Shown here one piece after another: positions 52,854 through 64,000 of a stretch of 64,000 nucleotides of DNA. Source of the stretch: Protostelium mycophagum (Eukaryota > Evosea > Variosea > Protosteliida > Protosteliaceae); contig KV921225.1 in the NCBI GenBank assembly GCA_002081555.1, forward strand, positions 36,702-100,701. The letters run 5' to 3'. The number at the start of each line of letters is the position of its first letter. Position 1 is the first letter of the stretch. Both the position numbers and the translations under genes were made by a program. The notes beneath the pieces were generated by a model. That model had not been told where the DNA came from and made no database searches. It saw only the letters and a program-made list of their open reading frames with translations.

Positions 52854-53560
52854 TCATAAAGATTATTCACATTATTATAATTTGGCAATACACCTTTGTT
52901 TCAGACTTCCTCCAGTGTTCTCCCTCTGGAGCAAGGACAAACGAGTCTGATGAAAATCCACGTCATCAACTCCCCCACATCTGGAGCTCTGACGGAAAAT
53001 TGGTGACGTTGGTGCAGAAGTCCATGGAAAGTTCGCTTAGATAATTCAAGATAAGGAACCCTTATGTCTGCAGTGCGACACAGTTGTGTGCTGAAATATG
53101 AAGTTGTTGGCCAAGATGACCAACACGTCTGCAGACAGGAGCTTGTCTGAACTTCTGCGAGAGTTTGTGAAGTTAATACCTGGGAATCTGCCATCGCACA
53201 CTTAGCGTAGATATCTCGTGTCTTGCCGCGAAGTGTATTTTTTGATTAACCGTTCCATTCTTCACGGGCCTCGACACGGACAAGACCACCACGATCATCA
53301 TGATCACAATCTGCCGTCCTTTATAAAGATGTATGTACCGTCCACCACCGAGTTAGTGTGCTAGTCCATCCACAAGGAGTACAGAACAACACAAACAGGA
53401 GGATAAAGACAGGTCTACCTCTAACCGAGAGACACAAAGGGCTCGACCGGCGAAATTGTAACATTATGGACATAAAAAGGACAAATACCAGTGCTTCGAC
53501 TCTTTATCAGATCAAATCATTACATCTTCGCCTTCATCAGCTCGGCGAAGGAATCCTACA
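52854..53560. other. Convergent intergenic stretch between BRR2 and the SDR gene
   Basis: A minus-strand frame from ATG 53301 can be read as MMIVVVLSVSRPVKNGTVNQ, with a 25-base possible intron and a stop near 53042, but it has no recognisable domain and an intron that short is doubtful. Nothing else was recognised. The stretch would contain both 3' regions. Confidence 0.35.
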
Positions 53561-55324
53561 TCATTTAGGCTCCATCTCAATAAACCTTGGATTTTCGATC
53601 GACCTGAGACGATATGGAGTCATGATCAGATCCTCTCGGATCAGGCACCATGTTTTGTGACCAACAACACCAACATCGCTTACGGCTCTGCCGATGATAT
53701 CGTCATCGATCAATACCCACGGTCGAAATGGTTCATCAAAGAGAGGAACATGAGAGATCTGCACCTGTGGTGATGTAGGATAAGTAACAGAGTTCCAGTC
53801 CTCAACTCTTCCCCAGTTATCTCTCACATCCTCAGGCGTGATGACCTTCGAGCCGTCCAAGAGGGCCCCAGAACTTCTCTGCCATCGGACCTTTGCGAAC
53901 CAGCCACCTCCAACTTCAAAGACCTGGATGGCGTTAAAACGTCTATACTTTTATCACAAAATGTCTTCAAGATATTCTTCTTTCCAGAATATAGAGGACA
54001 AATTCATCCAAAAGTTCATCTCATGAACGCCATTTTAGAATATAAATTATTACCCCTCCGTTTTCTGTGCAGCTCTCGTGACAAAGATATCCCAAAAGAG
54101 GAGCGACGGATTCTGGCTTCAACACGCTCAGAATATCAGGGGGCAACACAGTCTCTAAAGATCCGTCAGAAGGTCAAATTTTTTTGTGTCTATTCATTGT
54201 GACTGAGCTCTTGCAGCAGATACTAATAAAATTTTTAGAATATGGGCATTACCCATGAGGCGGGAAGCTGCGAGGGGGGCGATCGTATTGACGAAGATGT
54301 TCTTGGATTCACCTGCATAAGATGACCTTTTTTGGATCTCTTCAAAGTGTCTTTCTAAAGCTCACCTTCAAGGGCAAGTGTCCTTGCCAGACCAAGCATT
54401 CCAAGTTTAGCAGCCTGGAGATGTTAAAAATGTTCAGATGACACGTGACACTACGCACAGAATAGTTGGCCTGTCCAAAATTTCCATAGAGTCCAGCAGC
54501 CGACGTGATCATGATGACACGTCTACAACGAGTCAATAATTATTTTCATGAATTTTTCAGCTGGCAAATTTTTGAAATATATTGTAATATGTGATTAAAA
54601 TAATCTGTTGATTGTAGAATGGCACAAATCATTGGTCTCACCCATAGTTCTGTTTGCGCATGATATCCCATGCCGCCTTTGTTACCGCATAAGTTCCCTT
54701 GAGATGGACATTCAAGACCAAATTCCAGTCTTTGTCTGTCAACTTCACAAAGCTGGTATCTCTCAAGATACCACTGTCGGCTTGTCAGCGTTGATTATTT
54801 GTGTAAAGATAATTGATATTTTTTTGATGCAAAATAATTGCTGAACAAATACAAAAAAATAAAAACTCACGCATTGTTGATCAAAACATCGACTCTTCCA
54901 AAAGCGTCTGTAGAGATAAGTTACGGCAGCCAGTGTTATCTCGCATTTTGAGTAATCTTCCACAGATGTAGACATACCCATGGCTGTCTTGATGATGTTG
55001 GCACCGTTCTCAACAGAGTCATAATTGGCGACACCCTCGCCTCCATTCTTCTTGATCTCTTCCACAACGAGGTCAGCGGCACGATTAGAATTGCCTCCCT
55101 CTCCTGCCATAAAATGAACAACACCTCTCGATGGGGATTTAATTACCTGTCATGGAACCACCAAGATCATTAACGACCACTTTGGCACCTCGAGAGGCGA
55201 AGAAAAGAGCATAAACTCTCCCCAAGCCATTTCCGGCTCCAGTCACCACAACGACTATTTGGAGTTAACAGTTTGATATTCTCTCAGGCCTACCTTTTCC
55301 ATCATAACGGAGTTGTGCACTCAT
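53561..55324 (-). CDS. Peroxisomal multifunctional enzyme type 2-like 3-hydroxyacyl-CoA dehydrogenase (SDR only)
   Basis: Short-chain dehydrogenase matching the (3R)-hydroxyacyl-CoA dehydrogenase part of MFE-2/HSD17B4, a step of peroxisomal beta-oxidation. The minus strand starts [10 protein letters not shown] (ATG at 55322-55324). The nucleotide-binding glycine motif and VYALFF-type strand follow, then [26 protein letters not shown]-type sequence split by an intron (DVLINNA / [17 protein letters not shown]), [20 protein letters not shown] joined across an intron to [17 protein letters not shown] (catalytic Ser, Tyr and Lys), and [25 protein letters not shown], then [20 protein letters not shown] is the C-terminal signature of the MFE-2 dehydrogenase unit. 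The frame runs to 53561 without any hydratase-2 or SCP2 unit and without an obvious C-terminal SKL-type signal. Divergent from acyl-CoA synthetase. Confidence 0.85.
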
Positions 55325-55652
55325 TTTGCGGTTTGGTTGCAATGTTCAATTTTCGTTGAAACCAGAACTCCGTTGTAGTCTAAGGAACCAATGGCACAAT
55401 GACAGGCAAAAAGTTCAGGGGAGAGTTTCAGATGATGCACGTCTGAACTTGATTTGGCCTTTCGTCATTCTTTTCATCTCAGACAACTGGATGAGTGTCT
55501 CGTACACATTATAAAATTGCGGTAGTTAGCGGGATCTAGCCTTCGTTTTTGACAAGGGGAATTCCCCTGCATCATCGTGTTTCTCCGATTATCCGTTATG
55601 ACGTCGTTTCTGTCATTTGGTCAGAGATCGATCAGAATAAGATAGAAACAAC
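55325..55652. promoter_or_regulatory. Bidirectional promoter of the SDR and acyl-CoA synthetase genes
   Basis: These 328 bases separate the start codons of two fatty-acid oxidation genes on opposite strands. A gttgtagtc copy is at 55373 and a gttatgacgtcgtttc element near 55595. Shared regulation is an inference from position and pathway. Confidence 0.45.
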
Positions 55653-58635
<2,983 letters not shown>

Positions 58636-58990
58636 GAATAAAGACGAGAAGGATTTTCTACTCTTCGGTTTCATTTTGGTAAGAAAAATGGCGGGAAGCC
58701 GGCGAAAACACCGGTGCAATTCCTTACCGTGATAATCGCGGTAACAGACGTGATATTCATGTTGTGGATGAACCTGTTATTGCCGTCCAAATTCTGTTTT
58801 TGACTGATGTCAGAGGGGAGTGCAAAGACAATCGTTACACAGATGATCAGCACGGTTGTACGCATGACAAGGGGTATCGGACAGCCTACCACAAGATGTC
58901 ATTTCGTGAAGTGAAGTCTAAACCATGTTACGGTTCGTCCGTATTATACGTTTAATTCGATACTCTCATGGAAAGTTTATTTCAATTTAT
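58636..58990. other. Convergent intergenic stretch containing a duplicated signal-peptide exon
   Basis: It holds the 3' ends of acyl-CoA synthetase and the protease-lectin gene, a TTACCG-family pair (ccttaccgtgataatcgcgg near 58723), and the orphan exon copy listed separately. Confidence 0.4.
58786..58868 (-). pseudogene. Orphan copy of the first exon of the protease-lectin gene
   Basis: About 83 bases match 60782-60864 with only five or six differences by eye. The minus-strand copy still reads MRTTVLIICVTIVFALPSD, the same signal peptide as the intact gene at 60861, followed by ISQKQNLDG. Beyond that the match is lost and no downstream exons of the parent follow. It is most likely a relic of a tandem gene duplication; it could also be a tiny secreted peptide gene. 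Confidence 0.65.
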
Positions 58991-60861
58991 TTAAATCAAG
59001 CATTTGTCCAGGTCTGTTTTCCCAAAGAATCCACCAAAGATAATTTTCCTGGAAGTTTCGTTCAGTTTTGTCTGATCTACAACGCGACAGAACATCTCAC
59101 CTTCGTTGGAAAGGGTGAGGGTGAATGGTGCTTTACCCTGTAACCAAGTGTTACTGGTCCACACGACTCCCCCATCTCCGCTGTACTCAACTAGATTCCC
59201 TTCATAGTTCAGACATATGCTAAAAATAGTTATACACACCGTCATCTTGCTGTGTCAGGCGGTTGGGTCCTGAGCTGAATGCTCCACTAGCCCAGTACAC
59301 TCTGTTAGACTGGTCGTACACCACCAAATTACCTGTCGCACAAATGTCAATCTGATGTCAAGAATAATTTCTAGGTATAATAAGTATATTATATTATACG
59401 TGCAATTTCTTACCATCAGTTTGGCAAACAAATCGAAGTTGCCTGCGAAAAGTTTATTTTTTGGAGATGAAAGAGACTGACCCGTTGGGAGAGACAAGGA
59501 CCGGTCCATCATCCATCAGGGAATCTTCAACTCCACCAGACACCAACTTTGTCACAATCGTGGGCTTTTGGTCTGGGGTTGGATAGCTAGGAGCTGGTCC
59601 CAGTCTCCCAGAGATGCTCCATCTCTGACAGTCGACGTTGGCCCACTTATTCATGGTCACGTTAGGACCACATCCATCAAGAACAAGCCCGGTTGTCCTG
59701 CTGAAAATTTTGTAGGAATCTATCATGACGTCATCATACGTCAAGTGTCACGTGACTCACTCTGTCCAGCGGACTGTACACCCCACTGCTGAAAGATATT
59801 AGCCTTGCGCTCGGCCAGTACAGGAGCACCACCGCTGCTCAATCCTGAAGGATCTACAACTTGAAAGGTGGCGTCATCTACAATGAGCCAGTAGTTGTTG
59901 GAGAAGGCGGGAACAAATTTGAACTTGCGGTCACCATCCTGGGTGGTCAGACGCTTTCCATCAGGTGATCCAAGATTCTTTCCGCGACATGACACAAACC
60001 CCTGCAGAGATCGGCATGCATTGAGTTGAAATAAAAACACTCACGGCAGTTTTAGAGTCGAACATGTTCGGTTTGGTGAAGGGAAAATTGTCTTTAGTGT
60101 ATTGCATGAGGGAATTCATGCATTGGTAGTCTGGGATATTACCAGAGTAGATCCAAGCAGTCCATAAAGTGGTCATGCAGGCAAAAAACTGTCACGATTA
60201 ATGATGACGTCGTGAAGAGAAACTCCCACCTCGGCATCATTCGTGTTTCCGTAGACAGAAGGGACGCAAGTTCCGGCTTCTATGACTTTCTGGTAGGGAC
60301 TCGCACTGGACATCCACCTCCCACTGACGCCATTTGCGGAATCATGGCTGTGTGCAGATTCATGGACCATTACGGCAGTGCTTGGATTTCCAAAGTACAT
60401 CACTTGAGGGCCGAGACAAAGACCACCTCCAAAGTTTGGGCTTGAGCGAGACGAGATCTTCTTTACGGCAGATCTCATCACCAGAGGAACCTTGGCAAAC
60501 TCTGCGGCGGTAAAGTTTGCGCTCGAGGGACCTTGCTCACAGAGGCAGAATTGTATTTTTAATCCATCGACATAGGTGAACTCGTAGGCATCAATTGTGC
60601 CCACAGGATCGATGCCGCCCTCAAGAAATCAGATTGCATTTCAGCGATGAGAATACTCACAGAAGTGAATCCACAAGCATCTCCTTTGTTGCAATCCGCC
60701 TTCAGATCTGGGCGAAAAGTGATGGTGTGATCAACACGAACGTTCTTTAACACATCGGCGACCTGTCCATCAAGATTGAGATCCAAATTCTTTTTTTGAC
60801 TGATGTCAGAGGGGAGTGCAAAGACAATTGCCACACAGATGATCAGCACGGTTGTGCGCAT
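58991..60861 (-). CDS. Secreted HExxH zinc protease with C-terminal lectin modules
   Basis: The minus-strand start at 60861 gives MRTTVLIICVAIVFALPSD, a signal peptide, then a propeptide-like part (VDHTITFRPDLKADCNKGD). The protease core has VMVHESAHSHD (HExxH zinc site), YQKVIEAGTC and, across an in-phase intron, YGNTNDAE / FFACMTTLW, recalling the deuterolysin (M35, aspzincin) layout in which an N-x-D/x-S/E-Y/F helix follows the zinc site. A ricin-like trefoil segment follows (FQQWGVQSAG, LVLDGCGPNVTMNKWANVDC, QRWSISG). The C-terminus is a bulb-type mannose-binding lectin: LFAGNFDLF, CQTDGNLVVYDQSNRVYWAS and NYEGNLVEYSGDGGVVWTSN, with the QxDxNxVxY pattern. It ends KTDLDKCLI at 58991. Likely secreted to digest glycoprotein-rich food or coat material, which is inference. 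Confidence 0.72.
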
Positions 60862-61207
60862 CACTGCAGAAATTGTCAAACTGGACAGCCGAAAACAAAA
60901 TGTCAAGTGAAGAGTGACGTCTATAACCGTGGTTGCGTCGCGTATAAAAACTTCCGAAGTTTTTTTGGAGTTTTCTGTTTTACAATGCAAGCCGACACGC
61001 AGAAAACGGCTTGTGACTGAAGAAATGTGGGGTATTCAATTTATTCAGGTCCACAGAGTTTCGTGTGATTACAACAACTCTAACCACTACTGCACTTTGC
61101 AAAATAGTGATTTACAATAAATGTAAACTGAATTTCTTCTCCGTTTGACAGTTTTGTAAATCAAATCTCAAAAAGTCAAAATTGTCATAAATAGAATGTA
61201 TTATGTC
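60862..61207. other. Intergenic region upstream of the protease-lectin gene
   Basis: It contains the promoter of the protease-lectin gene and the 3' region of the LRR gene, both on the minus strand. No gene was recognised. Confidence 0.4.
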
Positions 61208-64000
61208 TTATGAACTAACTGTAGTGAGGTTCACCGTCATCACCGTGCTTGCTCCTTCTGATGACGTCATCACTAGGTTCGCTGTGTTGGTGAACCGACT
61301 ATTAGCAATGATTGCCCCTCCTCGTGTTGCCCTGACAACTGGCTGGGACGAACTTTGTGTGTATCTCTCGTTATTGACGATCGTGGGTCCACTGACTATT
61401 TCCGTTGCGCCTTGGCTGGATAGAGTGAACGTGTTGCCTGTCTGTATGAGCGCGCCAGAGGAGAAGATGATGTTGGTGTCTGCCGAGTTAAGTTGTGAGT
61501 TTGACAGTAATAGGGATCCTGGTGCACTGTTGTAGAGAGTTCCACCTTGTGTAGATGCATTGTTATTTGCCTGTTGGGTTCAGAGACCATTAGAAGGAGA
61601 TTCACTTACAAATACAGACAACGTCAGGGCAGCGCTACCACTATTGATATACATGCCTCCTCCTGCTACTGCTGTGTTGCTCATGATCACAGATGATGAG
61701 ATTTGTACAATGCTATCTGTTTCTAATCAGTTCACTTCAGCAACAAAACCTACCGTTGCAGTAGAGTGCACCACCGTTTCCTAGAGAAGAACTGAGTGAA
61801 ATTGAAACCGCAATGATGCTAGTTGAACCTCCTGCACTATATACTGATCCACCGTTTGAGGTAGAAGAGCACATGGACACATTAGAAGAGGATATTACGA
61901 GAGAGCCAGATAAGTAAACACATCCTCCCCCAGCAGCAGCTCCCCCTCTCAATGTAGAGTTCTGAACAGACGCAATGCACCCACTGTCCCCATAGATGAT
62001 GCCTGATGTTTGGTCAGTTGGAACGACATTTGGTCATCATTACCTCCGTTGTTTGCAGCGCTATTGTTGAAAAAATTGTCAGAAGTGAAGGAGATACATC
62101 CACCGGATGCAGACACGACACCTCCATTGTTAGAGGCTACGTTGTTATTGTATAAATTATTTGTGCTGGAGAGACTGCTGGCTCCAGTCAAAGTTACGAC
62201 GCCAGAAGGACCTGCGTTGCCTGAAAAGGTGCTGTTGCTAATGTAAAGCCCACTGTTGTTCCCATTAAGTGGACCGGCTGAACAATATGTCAGCAGAAAT
62301 TTTTGGCGCGTGCAGAGTTATTGGAAAACATGATACTGCTCAGGATCATGTTTGTCACGTTAACAGCACTGATCACAGCAGAAGTTGTTGTGATATTTGC
62401 GAATGTGACAGACCTCAGCTAAACATGTAAGCAGGTACTAACTCATCTGAAGCATTACCGTGATCGAGTTGAGGTTGTACAAACTGATCGAAACCGCGCC
62501 GGAAATCGTGATGGGACCCAAAGGAACCAGACTTAAGGTATTTCCATATCCCGAATAATTGATCGTCAATCCGTTGAATTGCCCTGCAGATATCCATACC
62601 GTCGTGTTATTCGACACAGACGCGGCTCCGATCAAAACTGTTTGTATTCAATCATTTACTTCTTACTATCTTCTCACCTGCTGTGGCATTTCTATTTGGC
62701 TTTATGATACAAGGCTGATAGTCGGTAGAGCATTGCGACTGGACATTGAGAACAGGATAACACGGAAACGAATTGTTTCGCAAACCACAGCTTCCAGTGA
62801 CATTGATGTACCCGATAGATGCGAAATTGTTACTGAATACGTTTAGTGTTGTCAAGGCTGGGAGCGCAGTATCTCTCGCTGGTATTGAACCGTCAAGCCA
62901 ATTTACGCTGACGTCAAAGAGTGTTAGGCCGGCATAGTTGATCCATTGCTGTGGTATCGGTCCATTCAGTGAATTATTATACAACTGTATTGTGGTAAGG
63001 AAGGTGAGATTGCCCATCGATGACGGGATATTTCCGGTCAGTTGGTTGTTGGCCAGATTGAGAGTGGTGAGGTAGGTGAGATTACTGATCCAAGAGGGTA
63101 TTTCTCCGGTAAAATAATTATTGTATAGTTGAAAGGAGGTGAGATTGGTGAGATTAGCTAGAGATGGAGTTATAGCTCCAGTCAATAGGTTGCTATAGAG
63201 TAATAATTGCTGGAGGTTGGAGAGAAAACCAAGTGAGTCGGGGATAGTCCCGTTTAGTTGATTCTGAGACAGATACAAGTAGACGAGGTTGGTCAAGTTG
63301 CCCAATGATGAAGGAATGGGCCCACTCAACTGGTTGGAGCTGACTTTCAGCATAACGAGCTTTGTAAGATTGCCCAGTGACGGAGGGATACTCCCCGTCA
63401 ATAGATTGTTCTGTAACTGAAGCGTGGTGAGATTAACGAGAGCGCTAAGAGAGGTGGGAATACTGCCGTTCAGTTGGTTGACGTGAAGGTTGAACACTAA
63501 TAGATTGGTGAGGTTGCCGAGAGAGGGTGGGATTGGTCCGGTGAACTGATTGTTGTTCAAGTAGATGGACTGAATGTTGGGTAGATCGCCAAGAATTGCG
63601 GGAATCGAGCCATTAAGTTTGTTGATGTTGAGCGCGAGTGAAACGAGGTTTATAAGTCCGCCTATAGAGGAAGGTATTGGGCCCGATAGCTTATTGGACC
63701 ACAGTTGTAGTGAAGTGAGATTGGAAAGATAGCCGATAGAAGAGGGAATAGCTCCACTCAGCTGATTCTGATTTAGTCCGAGATACTGGAGCGACGCTAT
63801 AGACCCAATGAATGACGGGATGGAACCGTTAAGTTGGTTGTTGGCCAGATTGAGAGTGGTGAGGTAGGTGAGATTACTGATCCAAGAGGGTATTTCTCCG
63901 GTAAAATAATTATTGTATAGTTGAAAGGAGGTGAGATTGGTGAGATTAGCTAGAGATGGAGTTATAGCTCCAGTCAATAGGTTGCTATAGAGTAATAATT
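61208..64000 (-). CDS. Large secreted repeat protein: plant-type LRRs plus GGA-rich beta-helix region (5' end beyond window)
   Basis: The N-terminal part in the window (62652-64000) is one open exon of plant-type 24-residue leucine-rich repeats, e.g. NLTNLTSLQLWSNKLSGPIP and LTTLNLANNQLNGSIP. It ends in a cysteine-bearing cap (GSCGLRNNSFPCYP, QCSTDYQPCI). Short introns then lead into a second region with VWISAGQFNGLTINYSGYGN, NNVASNNGGVVSASGGCIS, GGAAAGGGCVYLSG and NGGALYC. These GGA(I/L/V/Y) motifs are typical of polymorphic-outer-membrane-protein-like or pectate-lyase-like right-handed beta-helices. The chain ends VMTVNLTTVSS at TAA 61208-61210 with no membrane anchor after it. Numerous NxT/NxS sequons suggest heavy glycosylation. 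The start and any signal peptide lie right of the window. Probably a surface or extracellular recognition or adhesion protein. Confidence 0.72.
63040..63208. repeat. LRR segmental repeat, left copy
   Basis: About 169 bases beginning gttggttgttggccagattg are repeated identically at 63832-64000, exactly 792 bases away (11 LRR units of 72 bases). The match runs to the window edge. Confidence 0.9.
63832..64000. repeat. LRR segmental repeat, right copy
   Basis: Identical by eye to 63040-63208 through the last base shown (ending gagtaataatt). The repeat may extend further right. Confidence 0.9.

Noticed and set aside
53042-53301. Small secreted or membrane protein gene on the minus strand
   Set aside because: The reading needs a 25-base intron and has no family match; kept only as a remark in the intergenic entry.

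Overview
This window is nuclear DNA from a gene-dense protist. About 19 protein genes lie on both strands. Nearly all are cut by many short GT-AG introns, often 35-90 bases long (for example 38 nt at 9907-9944), and intergenic gaps run from about 20 to 700 bases. Gene content points to a ciliated or flagellated amoeboid eukaryote: alpha-tubulin acetyltransferase, the axonemal ruler protein CCDC40, a LITAF-domain protein, a membrane hybrid histidine kinase, a FkbM-type methyltransferase and plant-type leucine-rich repeats. Amoebozoa, perhaps protosteloid, fits best, but that is inference. A run of exactly 100 N (31720-31819) shows this is a scaffolded draft assembly.

Layout. 0.5-9 kb: alpha-tubulin N-acetyltransferase (-), mitochondrial aminomethyltransferase GcvT (+), and an Atg11/FIP200-like autophagy scaffold (-) with an N-terminal ubiquitin-like region, coiled coils and a C-terminal claw domain. 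9.7-15 kb: a LITAF protein (+) and a large SCP2-like plus MORN-repeat protein (+). 15.4-19.2 kb: an unidentified secreted glycoprotein (+) and a FkbM methyltransferase (-). 19.8-30.2 kb: hybrid histidine kinase (+) and an importin-11-like karyopherin (-). 30.3-39.2 kb: a small membrane protein (+), RAD54B (+), phospholipase D (-) and a tiny membrane protein (+). 39.4-52.9 kb: CCDC40 (-) and the spliceosomal helicase BRR2/SNRNP200 (+). 53.5-58.6 kb: a MFE-2-type 3-hydroxyacyl-CoA dehydrogenase (-) divergent from a long-chain acyl-CoA synthetase (+). 59-64 kb: a secreted zinc protease with lectin modules (-) and a large LRR/beta-helix repeat protein (-, running off the right edge).

Functional links: the dehydrogenase and acyl-CoA synthetase are head to head with 328 bases between starts and both serve fatty-acid breakdown. 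Tubulin acetyltransferase and CCDC40 are both ciliary. The secreted protease-lectin and LRR proteins suit a phagotrophic, surface-interacting cell.

The most unusual signal is not a gene. Introns of unrelated genes repeatedly reuse a small vocabulary of short, mostly palindromic motifs: GTTGTAGA/TCTACAAC, its perfect hairpin TCTACAACGATGTAGA, GAAATTTC (often as GAAATTTCACAG at the 3' splice site), TTACCG/CGGTAA arrays, TTGGCGGGAAAA, TGATGACGTCATCA and GCGGCANAGCCGC. I know of no named element family they belong to. I found no tRNA, rRNA, CRISPR array, transposase or viral gene.
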